Origin: Pyxicephalus adspersus
Lineage: Eukaryota; Chordata; Amphibia; Anura; Pyxicephalidae
Assembly (NCBI RefSeq): GCF_032062135.1
Contig: NC_092861.1
Span: 57,545,085 to 57,609,084, forward strand
DNA: 64,000 bases
Reading direction: 5' to 3'
Shown here in pieces: positions 11,040 through 21,391 of the stretch; position 1 is the first letter of the stretch; the number at the start of each line of letters is the position of its first letter. The translations under genes and the position numbers were made by a program. Below the pieces are notes generated by a model. The model saw only the letters and a program-made list of their open reading frames with translations. It had not been told where the DNA came from and did not search any database.

Positions 11040-11588
11040 AAGAAAACCTTATTCTCACTTTATTAGTCCATGCATTATCTCTTATAATGATAAACAGTAT
11101 AATATAATATGAGTATACTAAAGTTAGAAACACAAAATCATGTAAAAACAATAAATTTAATAATTTAAAAAATCTTTGTTTAAAAAAGTTTTTTTAAATT
11201 AAAAAAAAATACACAATATACTCATACTATTATATATACTGTAAAATGTTCTTGAAAACAATCTACTGATTTCACACCATACACAAAATCCAATGTATTG
11301 TATTCAATAGTTATTTTGTATTGAATGCAATACAAATGAATTTTGAATTCCCTGCCCCGCCGGCAACGTACACACGCACCGAGGTCACGGGAACTCCCCT
11401 GTGACTTATCGGATGCAGAAGCAGAAAGAATAAGGAAATCGCGGCGCTGGACGGTGCAGGACGCCGGCGGATCAGGTAAGGCTGTATTTACTAACCTTCC
11501 CATAGGTTTACCTACCCCGAGTGTGACTCGGGGTGACCACTTTTAGCAACTTTTTTCTACCCCGAGTCCAACCTCCTAGGAAGGTTAA
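11040..11588 (+). repeat. TTAA-ended frog repeat, AT-rich body with GC-rich tail
   Basis: The block TTTTGTATTGAATGCAATAC followed by a CCCGCCGG-type GC-rich block resembles, in inverse orientation, sequence at about 58500-58560. It also holds the perfect inverted repeat ACCCCGAGT-GTG-ACTCGGGGT and ends in AAGGTTAA. Left boundary is uncertain. Confidence 0.45.
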
Positions 11589-11969
11589 ATAGTTCTAGAT
11601 AGATTTCATCTGTGCTTTAACTTAAGTGCCAAGTGCATTCCTGTGGGTCCCTGGGATTAGGCTGGAGATATTGAATGGAAAAAATCAACATGTTAAAAAG
11701 ATTTTACAACAAATATACATAAAAAATGTATTTAATTTTTTTTATTCATTATTAGTCACATAATAATTTATTTGACAATTTGCATAGATATGTCCACAAA
11801 AATCAATATTGTTTCACTCTGAAAAGGACTGCAAAAAAAATGGTCTCACATTGTAAAATTACTTTATATATGTCTTGTGTATAGACAATGCCTTTAAAAT
11901 TTAATGGGATTTTTGGTGCCTATTAGCCACCGTTTTACAACTCATGGAAGCAACAAACTTGTCCTTTGT

Positions 11970-11993
11970 AAAAAAAAAAAAAAAAAAAAAAAA
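11970..11993 (+). repeat. A24 homopolymer
   Basis: Uninterrupted A run in the intergenic region. Confidence 0.95.
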
Positions 11994-12106
11994 TAATTAA
12001 ATAATAATCCTTCATAATCTTCATACACTGGTATAGCATCTTTCCATCAGATACATAAAATGGAAGTACTTGATGTGACCAGCAGATGGTGCTGCAAGCA
12101 AAACAA

Positions 12107-12130
12107 CCCCCCCCCCCCCCCCCCCCCCCC
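12107..12130 (+). repeat. C24 homopolymer
   Basis: Uninterrupted C run (G run on the minus strand), prone to length errors and able to form G-quadruplex or i-motif structure. Confidence 0.95.
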
Positions 12131-13279
12131 TTCCTCCCCTTCCACCTAGGTGTAGACAGCAAGTCAAGGGTTTGCTACACTCAATAACTACACAAAATTG
12201 GCCTAAATCCTGCATATGGTTGTGTTCTGCCTCATTTAGGTTTATCTCCCAAGTCCGCCTGCAAGATGTTGCTGACAAAATGAATGATTTTGTAATCTAG
12301 GAAGCATAGTAACTAAGGCACCCTGGCTAGATTTGTTGTTCTGTTGGCATGCTTTGCCGATATTAACCTTTTATAGTACGTTCCCTGTTGTATGGCATGT
12401 TAAAGTAATACACGAGAAAATGTGAAGAAACATGGCTATTAAACATTACATCCATTGCTATGTTTGTGCCTTTACTAGTGCAGGTATGGTGTTAACACTA
12501 CTTTATTTATTAGATTCAGCACCACCAAATCAGTCTGTTGGAACGCTTGCTAAACTTTCGTATAGCTGAGCTCCCAGAACCAATCTAATTTACTCTTCTG
12601 GGCATGTTGGATAGCAAGTTGCCTGCTGTGTTTTCTCCCAGTGACCCCTTTAATACTAATAGGGCCTGCAGTGATTAAGAATCAGCTGGAAGAACCACTA
12701 TTCAATCATTCTGAGGCATCAAATACGATCCCTGGCCTGGAGGTCTACCATGCAACATCACAATAATTAACAACAATAGCCTTAAAAAAATCTTAAGTGT
12801 ATCAGTAACGAAAAGTGCTATTGGTTCACCAGGAAAAAAACATGTCTTGCAATGAGCATGCAGGTAAAATATGTCAATTATTATATTTTTTACATCACAT
12901 AACAGTTCTTTGATCAGTGTTTTTTTTTTTTCATTATTATTTCCATGTAAGGTTGAACCTTGAATATCTTGCTGCCATTGGTTGGAAGTCGGTTTCGCCT
13001 TCTTCCCCCAATAGAATATAATGAGATTGCCCACAAACATCAGGTCTTTAATCAGAACAATTTCAGTGCAATGCTGTGTCTGAGGTTACAAACAGGGATC
13101 TTCATAAATTTTAAATCATAAATCAGAACATTTTCTTTCTCTTGTATTTTAAATCATTTCCCTTTGTACTTTATTGTAAATAAATGTACATGATGAAGTT
13201 CTGTGTCTGTTAGCTTCCTCTTCACAATTCCATTTTACACTTGCTGCAAAGAAAACAGAACAGGTCTGAAAGGAGCTTA

Positions 13280-13609
13280 AGCTGCGTACACACCTGCAAT
13301 TTTTCTCGTTGGAAAGGATCTTTCACGATCCTTTCCAACGANNNNNNNNNNNNNNNNNNNNNNNNNNNNNNNNNNNNNNNNNNNNNNNNNNNNNNNNNNN
13401 NNNNNNNNNNNNNNNNNNNNNNNNNNNNNNNNNNNNNNNNNNNNNNNNNNNNNNNNNNNNNNNNNNNNNNNNNNNNNNNNNNNNNNNNNNNNNNNNNNNN
13501 NNNNNNNNNNNNNNNNNNNNNCGACCGACTGTACACACGGCAGATTTTCGCCCGATAATTGGCCGATACCGATTATCGGGCGAGAAAAATTTGCCGTGTG
13601 TACGCAGCT
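13280..13609. mobile_element. CGATCG-type MITE, copy 1 (contains assembly gap)
   Basis: Terminal inverted repeat: left AGCTGCGTACACAC, right GTGTGTACGCAGCT. Both ends are flanked by TTA (13277-13279 and 13610-13612), a 3-bp duplication as made by PIF/Harbinger-type transposases. Near the left end GGAAAGGATC-TTTCAC-GATCCTTTCC forms a perfect inner hairpin, also present in copy 3 at 54641. The middle is 180 Ns. The superfamily is inferred from the duplication only. Confidence 0.8.
13342..13521. other. Assembly gap (180 N)
   Basis: Run of N inside MITE copy 1. The related copy 3 has 167 bases over the matching interval (54701-54867), so the gap size is realistic. Confidence 0.99.
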
Positions 13610-13699
13610 TTAGATTAGTTAAATAGCAAGCCCTTTCCCCAGTCATAATGTTTTTTTTTTCTTGTTAATGAGCATAAAATGTTATTTTGCATCTAGATC

Positions 13700-13990
13700 A
13701 ATATTTTTTACCAGGGTTCAAGCAACCTCCAGAGATTGGAATGATTAGCAATTTGTCGTTTGTCGTAGATCATTTACCACTGGCACCAACGATCAACCTG
13801 GCTGTCTGTAAGAATGGCGTTTTTCCCAATGGCCAACAATGTAAGAGGCATTCTTCCCACTGACCACCCTACTAATAGACTGTGAGTTTTGGATTTTGCA
13901 GTTATAGCAGGGGTTCCCTAAGACAAAAAAAAGTTTCAAGTGTTCCCCCATGTAATTACAAGAGTTAACAAGGTTGATAAAGGGCTTACC
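13700..13990. repeat. Interspersed repeat (family shared with 24760-25490)
   Basis: Shares GTAAGAATG...CCCA.TGGCCAACAATGTA and GTTATAGCAGGGGTTCC...AAG with the copy at 24760-25490. That copy is split by a Tigger-like MITE; this one is uninterrupted. Confidence 0.6.
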
Positions 13991-14064
13991 CAATCTATAC
14001 TAGAATAGCAACTAATAAGTACATGTATATCAAAACGTCATGGCCGTTGAAGGACATTTGTTTA

Positions 14065-14066
<2 letters not shown>

Positions 14067-14109
<43 letters not shown>
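14067..14109. repeat. (AT)n microsatellite
   Basis: About 21 AT units. Confidence 0.95.
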
Positions 14110-14110
<1 letters not shown>

Positions 14111-14517
14111 CACACACAGCGAGAAGAAATAAGTATTGAACATCAATGTATTAAATACATTTTGGTAGGTATGTGTTCAATACTTATTCCCTGTTCCATT
14201 GCACTTTATTACACATACATTATTGACATTTTACTTTTGATTTCTTTGTATGCGTGGATTACTTGGGGTGTTACTGAAATCTGGTGTAAATTTCATGTCA
14301 ATAGCCCCATTAGAAATATATTTGCTTAGGAAAACATTGGTGTTAATACTTAATTTCTCTGCTGTATTTATTTATTTGGGATTTATATAGTAAATTGCAT
14401 TCTTTTTTCTATGTGCTGCATATAATTTTCTGTACTAGATCTTACCCTCTATCCATATTGTTTTACATGTCATTTCTCGTGCTCTGTAGGCTTAGAAAAG
14501 TATACAAATTCCATATA

Positions 14518-15250
14518 CAGGGTGTCCCAAAAGGCACTATACACTTTTTAATGAATTCCTAAAAATTACACAAGAAACTGAGTTTATTCATATTTTTAGC
14601 ATTAACAAACTTGCTAGGGCTTGCCATCACATTTGAACGCCTTGAAGACTAGTTGTATACCTCCACATAAGTGCCTTCATTTTCAACAACTTTTGGACGC
14701 AAGCTTTTCTGGCGTTTTGCAGCATTTTTCCCCTACCTCGCTGCAGGCTGTGCGAATTCTTTCCTAAAGCTGTGACAGGTTACAGGGCTTAGTGGCATAC
14801 ACCTTGCTTTTGATATAGCCCTACTTTAAAGTCACAAGGTGTAAGGTCAGGGGAGCGTGGAGCCCATTTCAGGGGACCCCTTCATCGGCCAGGAAATCTT
14901 TGACTTGTTGAAAAAATACATTAGCAAGGTCACTCCCTAACTCCTGCAGCATCTTCAAGTAATTTTCCCTGGCTTTGCGCAAACACGGAGTTCAGTGTTT
15001 TCATTGGTGGTGGTAGTAGCAAGCCTTCCCCTGCGTGGTTTGTTAAGAACAGATCCTGTTTCGAGAAACTTGCCATGGATAGCATAAAGCTTCTCAAACT
15101 TGCGCTGAACTGCAGTCAGAGACTGAAAAACTTCTTGCCAAGCAGCAATTTTGCAACACTGCTCCAATGTCAAAGGGAATGATACTCTTACAAAAACTGC
15201 AAAGCCTAAGTTGTCATATGCTGATGGGCCCAAGTCTCTCTGAATGGTAC
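14518..15250 (-). mobile_element. Decayed mariner-type transposon with DUF4817-like N-terminus
   Basis: The low-coordinate end starts CAGGGTGTCCCAAAAG right after TA (14516-14517), a terminal repeat form common in Tc1/mariner elements. On the minus strand 15233-14955 encodes a helix-turn-helix-like segment (LTLEQCCKIAAW...VQRKF...GSVLNKPRRGR), as found at the N-terminus of many mariner-like transposases. Further down the minus strand, YGYIKSKVYAT and ERIRTAC recall the C-terminal part of the same kind of transposase. The catalytic middle is missing, and several stops and frameshifts are present. The right end is not precisely placed. Non-functional; superfamily assigned from motifs remembered, not from a search. 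Confidence 0.75.
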
Positions 15251-15838
15251 CTGGAACAAAATAGAAAAAAGTAATACAGGAACAACCTGTATTTCTAATT
15301 TACATAAAATGTACAAAAATCAAGTTGACTCCTCTAATTTAGATATTTCTCTGGCTGAAATACATACATTTTGTAAATGTCATTTATAAACAGTGATGTC
15401 ATAGGTAGGTTCCCTCTTAATGCAGTTTACAGAAATCACTGCTTTCTCAGTTGAAGGGAAGAACTTACAGACTGTAAAGACAGTACATGCAGCCACTGGA
15501 CATATAGATGGGCTAGAGGTACCCAGGTAAGTAGAAAAGGTGGTGGCAACTCCACCTGATGGTGGATAGTATTAGGAATGCTGGATTCCCACCATAAATT
15601 GCATCTAGGTGATAAAGCCTTATGGGAAAGCTCTTAAAGTCAGTAATTAATGGAAAGAAAAACAAAACCTAGTCTTGGTGTATCTTGCTGAATCTTCCAA
15701 AGTCTATTGGCTTTGTGGTTTAAAGGATCTGGTAAAAAAAAACTTGAAATATAGTAGTTCCTTGGGTTTTCTGTTGTTCAGCATGCCTGTTTCAGGAGTG
15801 GACCCTAGCAACACCAAACTTCCTCAGTGTACTGCATA

Positions 15839-16669
15839 CGAGGGGGTACTGAGAAGTTCCTGGCTTTGCCCAGGAAGAAGAGAGCCAGAGTTATGAAATA
15901 ACACATATATTCCACATATTCCCCCCTGAGACTGATGCACTCGGTACAGCGTAGTTGCAGCTTTTCTAGACTGTTCAAATAAAAGTCCTTTGGTTGGGCC
16001 GCAAACCAGCTTTCAGCAGCGTCTTTGATGTCAGAAATGTCCTCAAAATGTTTCCCCTTCAGGTGTTTCTTCAAATTCAGGAACAGATAATAGTCCAAAG
16101 GGGCCATGTCGGGTGAGTAGGGGGGATGGTGGACCAATTGGAAACCCAGGGTGTTCAATTTGGCAGCCACAATGTTGGACTTGTACGCAAGTGTCTTGTC
16201 CTGCAAAAAAAGGATCCCTTTGGTCAACTTTTCACCGCGTTTCGTCTTAATTGCCTCCTTCAGCTGGTCCAGGAGGTTAGCATAATACTGTCTGGTGATA
16301 CTAGAGCTCTGAGGTAGGTAGTCCACCAACAGAATACCGTCTTTGTCCCAAAAAACGGATGCCATGAGTTTTTTTGGACGATTTCTGGGTTCGGAACTTT
16401 TTCGGCCGCAGGGACCTGCTGTGGCGCCATTCCTTTGACTGTTCCTTGGTTTCAAGATCATAGATGTGGAACCAGGTTTCATCCTCAGTCACTAACCTAG
16501 CCAAAAAGTCCTGTGTAGCTTCAAAATGGGCCAAAACGGCTATGGAAGCTTCAACTCGTTCCTTCTTCTGATCACTGTTCAAACATTTCGGCACCCACTT
16601 CGCTGAAAGCTTGTGCATGTCTAGGATAGTGGTGATAACCAACCCAACACGCTCCCGTGAGATGGCAAG
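15839..16669 (-). mobile_element. Truncated mariner (D,D34D) transposase pseudogene
   Basis: Minus-strand mariner relic. The low-coordinate end has TA (15837-15838) then the terminal repeat CGAGGGGGTACTGAGAAG. Reading from 16669 downward: SRERVGLVITTILDMHKLSAKWVP, VTEDETWFHIYD (first catalytic Asp), MASVFWDKDGILLVDYLP, ILFLQDKTLAYKS (second Asp), HPPYSPDMAPLDYYLF (third Asp). A frameshift lies at about 16369-16375, in a T7 run, between RTQKSSKK and MASVFWD. The N-terminal DNA-binding region and the other terminal repeat are absent beyond about 16669. The original stop is lost, and the frame runs past the terminal repeat to 15805. All three catalytic Asp survive, but the copy cannot make a full enzyme. 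Confidence 0.93.
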
Positions 16670-17479
16670 TATTTTGTACTTAATGTATTTTATACCGAGG
16701 AGGTGAGGTATTGAGGTCTATTCACACAGTGCTGTTCTTGTGTGTTGTTTTAATGCACCTGCATCCTATAGTGTTATTCCAGTAATTGTGAATGGTCTGC
16801 CAGCACACAAAGGTAAAAATGTACATGTAGCATTTGTTTCTGACACAAGGCACCACAGCATGCAATAGTGTGTTAGTGTGTGTTGTGGGAAGCTGCAACA
16901 CATGCTTGTTGGCAGGGGCAGACATAGCAGTGTTCAAAGTGTGCCATTGTACTCGGGCCCCAGACACTCCTCAGGCAGCAGGGCCCCCAACGCCGTCCCT
17001 TCTGCCCCCTTCAGAACCCTGTTTGCACAAGCCCAGCTATCCATCCTTTGTTGCAAGGATAGCTAAGTGAAGTGTGCACTTTGTGGGTCTGTGGCAGGTG
17101 AATATTTTCTCCCAGCAATCCCTGAGCCGGCCACTTCTTCCTCTCAGGACTGATCAAGTTGGTGGGCTTTCTCCTTGTTGCTCACTTCATTGGGGTGACA
17201 GTGGGGGCCACGTCTGCCACTGGTTGTTGGATGTGCATTGCCTCAATGTATTGGTGTGCCATTCAAAATGAATACCACTGCAACACATAACATCACATGC
17301 TGTGATATGCATTTAAAAGCATGTTCAGTCCAGGTTAAGTGGACCTTGCATTCACATAATCTGCAAATCTCTTTTTTTCCAACATTGCTGATCACCTTTG
17401 TAAAATCAAGACACAGGTACAACGATAAAACTGACTATGTAACCCTGAAGTGAATAAAATTCCTCAGCACCCCCCATGG
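16670..17479. other. Intergenic DNA upstream of tnk2
   Basis: Moderately GC-rich DNA between the mariner relic and the CpG-rich block. No gene is supported. Confidence 0.5.
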
Positions 17480-17880
17480 CCCATCCATGTCTGTGTCCCT
17501 GGGTAACAGGTCATTGTTCCCGCCACTAGGTGAACCGCACCAGCGCTCTGGACCTACACAGCTCAGCCACGTGATCGCGCCTCAGTCGCTGCAGTCACTC
17601 AGGCGCGCTCCCGCCGCCGCCTCTCACTGCACGGGAACGCGCTGGAGTCCCGGGTACAACGAAGAGCTGCTGTTCCCTGGAGGGTCGGAGAGACAGGGAG
17701 TCACCGTATCCAGGTGTGTGAGCTGTGCTGCGGACACAGGGGCTGAGAAATTCAGACATGTCGTCATATTCCTGCCTGCAGAAGGTAGAGCTGTCACTAT
17801 GCGGTGTGGCCATTGCGGGGACCCGGTGCAGACTGCTTTTGTCCTGTGCTGGCAGATCCCTGCACCCCTGTAATGTGTAA
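17480..17880 (+). promoter_or_regulatory. tnk2: CpG-rich block, probable tnk2 promoter and non-coding first exon
   Basis: The densest non-repeat CpG block in the window, in otherwise AT-rich DNA. It includes CCACTAGGTGAA (17523-17534, close to the CTCF core), an E-box CACGTG (17568-17573) and CGCGCTCCCGCCGCCGCC. Possible splice donors are CCAG|GTGTGTGAG at about 17712 and GAAG|GTAGAG at about 17784. Placed downstream of tfrc and upstream of the recognised tnk2 exon on the same strand, it fits the main tnk2 promoter with an untranslated first exon. Linkage to tnk2 is inferred from position; a long non-coding RNA promoter is the alternative. Confidence 0.5.
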
Positions 17881-20800
17881 TGCGGTGTGTGTCCATCACA
17901 CTCATACACAATGATGGTGCAGGGTGAATGTACGTGTGAGGATGTGATGACATTCACACAGCTGTGTGTAGGGATGTGTGTATTGGGTAAAAGTGGTATG
18001 AACATCATCATAATAATACACACATGTATTGCATACAAACCCTTCCAGCCATCACAATCCGTATATCATGATTTATCATTCATATTAGACAAGTACCTGC
18101 AACACAGGTGACACATGGCCCAGATTATTCCCCTGCGGGCATGGTGCTGTGCTATACTACCAGTGTGCGTTGTGTATGTGTGCATTGGTGTGCCAGTTAT
18201 TCCTATTAGCACAATGTATGTACACCCGCATTGCTGTCATTGCCATAACTTCATGCCAACAACCAGATCTTATCACTTCTCTATGGACATTCAAATACTG
18301 AGAAAACATAAGGATTGCAGTGATCACACATTTCCTAAATATAGGCTGTACTATTGGTATTATCCCATCTTGTGAGTGCAATGTATATACTTGGTTTTAT
18401 TTAATACTTGTGTGACTTTATTGCTACAGATTTGTTGGTATTGTCCCATATCCTACCCATACCCTACCTATACCCTATGTATACCCCACCTATACCCCAT
18501 GTATACCTACCCATACCCTGTCTAAACCCTACCTATACTCCACCCATACCCTATCTAAACCATACCCATACTCTTCCTATACCCTTTTTATACTCCACCT
18601 ATACTGACCTGTCCAGTTAGTTCTTCCATCTCTTGTAATTATGACTGTATATTAGTCAGCATGGTAAATGTGTAAATACTCATTCACTCTACTTTTCCTG
18701 TAGCATTAAAAATAAATTCTTCTGTGACAAATGCGATTCGAGTAATTGGAAAGTAGAGGGTTCTTTACAAGCATGAACAGTATAAAGTAGGCAGGTCTGA
18801 AGTTGGGTTCCCTTTGTAGGATGTAATTTAGGGGTGAGACACGTACCATCCAAAGCTGGCTTAGTGTATTACAGTATAAACTGTGCACATGGAGCATTTA
18901 TCACTACCTGAGAAGCACAAAATACTCACTGCTAAAAGAACCCCTAGCAATCCCTGAAGAAACCCTAATGTTCCATAGAACCCTGATTATACGGTAATAT
19001 GAAAATATATAAGCTATAAAAAAACTTTGCGAATATATCTTATTACCTTTGCTTTTTCTTTCAGTGAGCACAAAGGATTCTCATCAGATACCATGCCTAG
19101 TAAAAACATTGCACTGATTACATTCAGGCTGTCTGTAACTACAGACAAGGACTGAGAACAAGGATGGCATCTGTTCCAAATACCTAGACTTAATGATAAC
19201 CTAGATAAAATGATAACATGGGGGTTGTTTACTGTAGGGGTGGTAGTTTGATGCTGCAAAACTTCTTTTCATCTTAAGAGAAAGGGACAAATGGCAACAG
19301 AACTGTTTTCAGGGTTCTACGACAATTTATTTTGGGCAAAACGTAATCTTTTAATAAGACAGTGGTTGCAAAAACAAGGCCAACATCGTGATGTTGAAAA
19401 GGCTTCGGAACAATTCTGGTAACATTTCTCGTATTATCCAAATAACCTGAAACAAATCTTGGAAGTATAGACCCTCATCCCTGTACAATAGAACACAAGG
19501 CAGAATCATTAGGGGCTCATTCATACAAGGAGGTGGTTTCTGGAGTACCTGATGAAAGCTCCCAACCCCATTTATAGTTTTGCTATACAAGGAGATGTAA
19601 ACTTCTGAAGATGGTGACCTCTTCACTGTTTTTGCAGGTATTGTTAAAGTTGTAAAAGAGAGTCTGGAAAAGATAACAGGGAAGCTGATTGTGAACGTGA
19701 TGAATTGATCAGAAACAACAAAAGCATAACAAGGTAATGAAGAACAAAGCCGCTGGTAATTTACAGAGGAGAATACTTGTATTACAGGTACTCAGATTGG
19801 AGTCATTCAAATGTCAACATGTTATGGTAATGTATGTGAAAATTAACAGTCCAAGGTTAGAGTGGCAGCTTCTGTACCAGGCACAGATATTTAAATTACA
19901 TCCCCCCACCGTAATATTCGTATTTAAGAACATCACTAATACTACTTTAAAGTCTTATGTGATTGCTTCTTCCATCAAACAGAGAATTCTTCTGATTCCA
20001 GCTACAATGTGAATGATCCCGATCACTCCCGTTTTTTAGCAGTGAAAATAAGATTAGTTTAATCCATTGGTAACAGACATTACCATGTATATATTTAGGA
20101 TGAAATGTGCACATATATAAACTAGGCCTCCCGGTGTGCTCTTATCTATGTAAATTTGTTTTGCACGTGTGTATTTTACCTCAGTTATTTTTATATCTTC
20201 ACAGTGATGTTTGGAATTAAGTAAAGTATTGCTAGGTTCTCTTGTACTTTTTCAAATACTTTGTTCACACAGGGACATTTGGGTTATGTATGTTATTGTT
20301 ATGCACTTTATGTATGTTGGTACGTTACAGTTTTATTTTGGCATCTATTGGCACTGGAGCTTTCTACAAATCACAATGCATGTTGTGTGTGTGTCAAGCA
20401 CTAAAATGTTCAGGGTGCCATGATGCTCCTTAACACATAAAATGCAGTACTGCAGTACTTTTTCCTAGCCAGGTAGCAATCTTTTCTGAAGTGGTTCACA
20501 CGTAGCTCAGGTACAATACTAACATGTGTTACATATACACCTTTCCTTGTTTTCTTTCATCTAAATGAACATTTATTAGAAATGTTTGATTACCTCTGGC
20601 GTCTGTATTAGATAGCTCAGCATTCACTTTCTTAAATATAGTGAGCATGTTCTTCTCTCTATGCAAGTCCATGCTAGGAGTGAAGGATAGGAACTGTACA
20701 AGGCTTTAAGTTTCCACAAGCACTAGGTGAAGAAGTATCCATATCTGCCAGACAGTGTTCCTTTAAATGTGCAGCAAACTAAATGCTCAGTTTAATGTGT

Positions 20801-21167
20801 CACTATTAATGTATACCACTTTCAGATGCATCTGTATATTAAGGTTACACTGTAATTGCAGCTGTACAGCTCAAAAATATAACTGTAATTTTTAGGCACA
20901 AACTCCTATTCCGACCCAGGTGTAATACACATTGTGCCTGTTTAGTTTTAATATGCTCTTTATGTCTGGACAAAACAGTAACCAGGAGTAACCCCGTACC
21001 TAGTTACTAGTACTCTAAAAACAAGTGCAAAATCTGTTTGAAGTTTAAACCTTCTTTCCCTTTTTTTTAGACTTCCTTTGGGTGCTCCAAATTCCTTCTG
21101 AAATCCAAACACGTGCTGTGTGACTGTGGTATGAATAGTGGATGGTAAGCTTTTTTTTAGAGACATA
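17881..21167 (+). other. tnk2: Probable tnk2 intron 1, first part
   Basis: AT-rich DNA with a degenerate minisatellite at 18445-18605. No coding exon is supported. Confidence 0.5.
18445..18605. repeat. Degenerate minisatellite, unit about 12 bp (ACCCTACCTAT-like)
   Basis: About 13 imperfect units built on CCTACC(T/C)ATA, with variants CCCATGTATA and CTAAACC. The strand is strongly C/T/A biased with almost no G. Confidence 0.85.
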
Positions 21168-21391
21168 GGCCCTGATTTATTAAAGCTCTCCAAGGCTGGA
21201 GAGAATACACTTTCACCAGTGAAGCTGGGTGATCCAACAAACCTGGAATGGATCTGATCCAGGATTCAAAGCATTTGCTGATAAATATCAAATAACATTG
21301 AATAAATCCATTCCAGGTTTGCTGGATCACACAGCTTCACCGATGAAAGTATATTCTCTCCAGTCTTGGAGAGCTTTAATAAATCAGGCCC
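21168..21391. mobile_element. Palindromic MITE, GGGCCTGATTTATTAAAG family, copy 1
   Basis: Left arm from GGCCCTGATTTATTAAAG. The right arm is its near-perfect inverse ending CTTTAATAAATCAGGCCC. Inverse pairing continues through CTCTCCAAGGCTGGAGAGAA and GTGAAGCTG.GTGATCCA.CAAACCTGG, so most of the 224 bp is one large hairpin. Non-autonomous; relatives at about 43860 and 50167. Confidence 0.88.

Larger units (their letters stand above)
10081..13276. other. tfrc-tnk2 intergenic region, left part
   Basis: AT-rich DNA between the end of tfrc and the first large transposon. It contains a CpG-bearing repeat copy at about 11040-11588, an A24 run at 11970-11993 and a C24 run at 12107-12130. No gene is supported. 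Confidence 0.6.

Noticed and set aside
13222..13646. Open frames of about 105 codons through the N run
   Set aside because: They exist only because Ns hide stop codons.
17595..18038. 147-codon minus-strand open frame over the CpG block
   Set aside because: Low-complexity His/Thr/Ser reading opposite the probable promoter. CpG-rich DNA often gives such frames.
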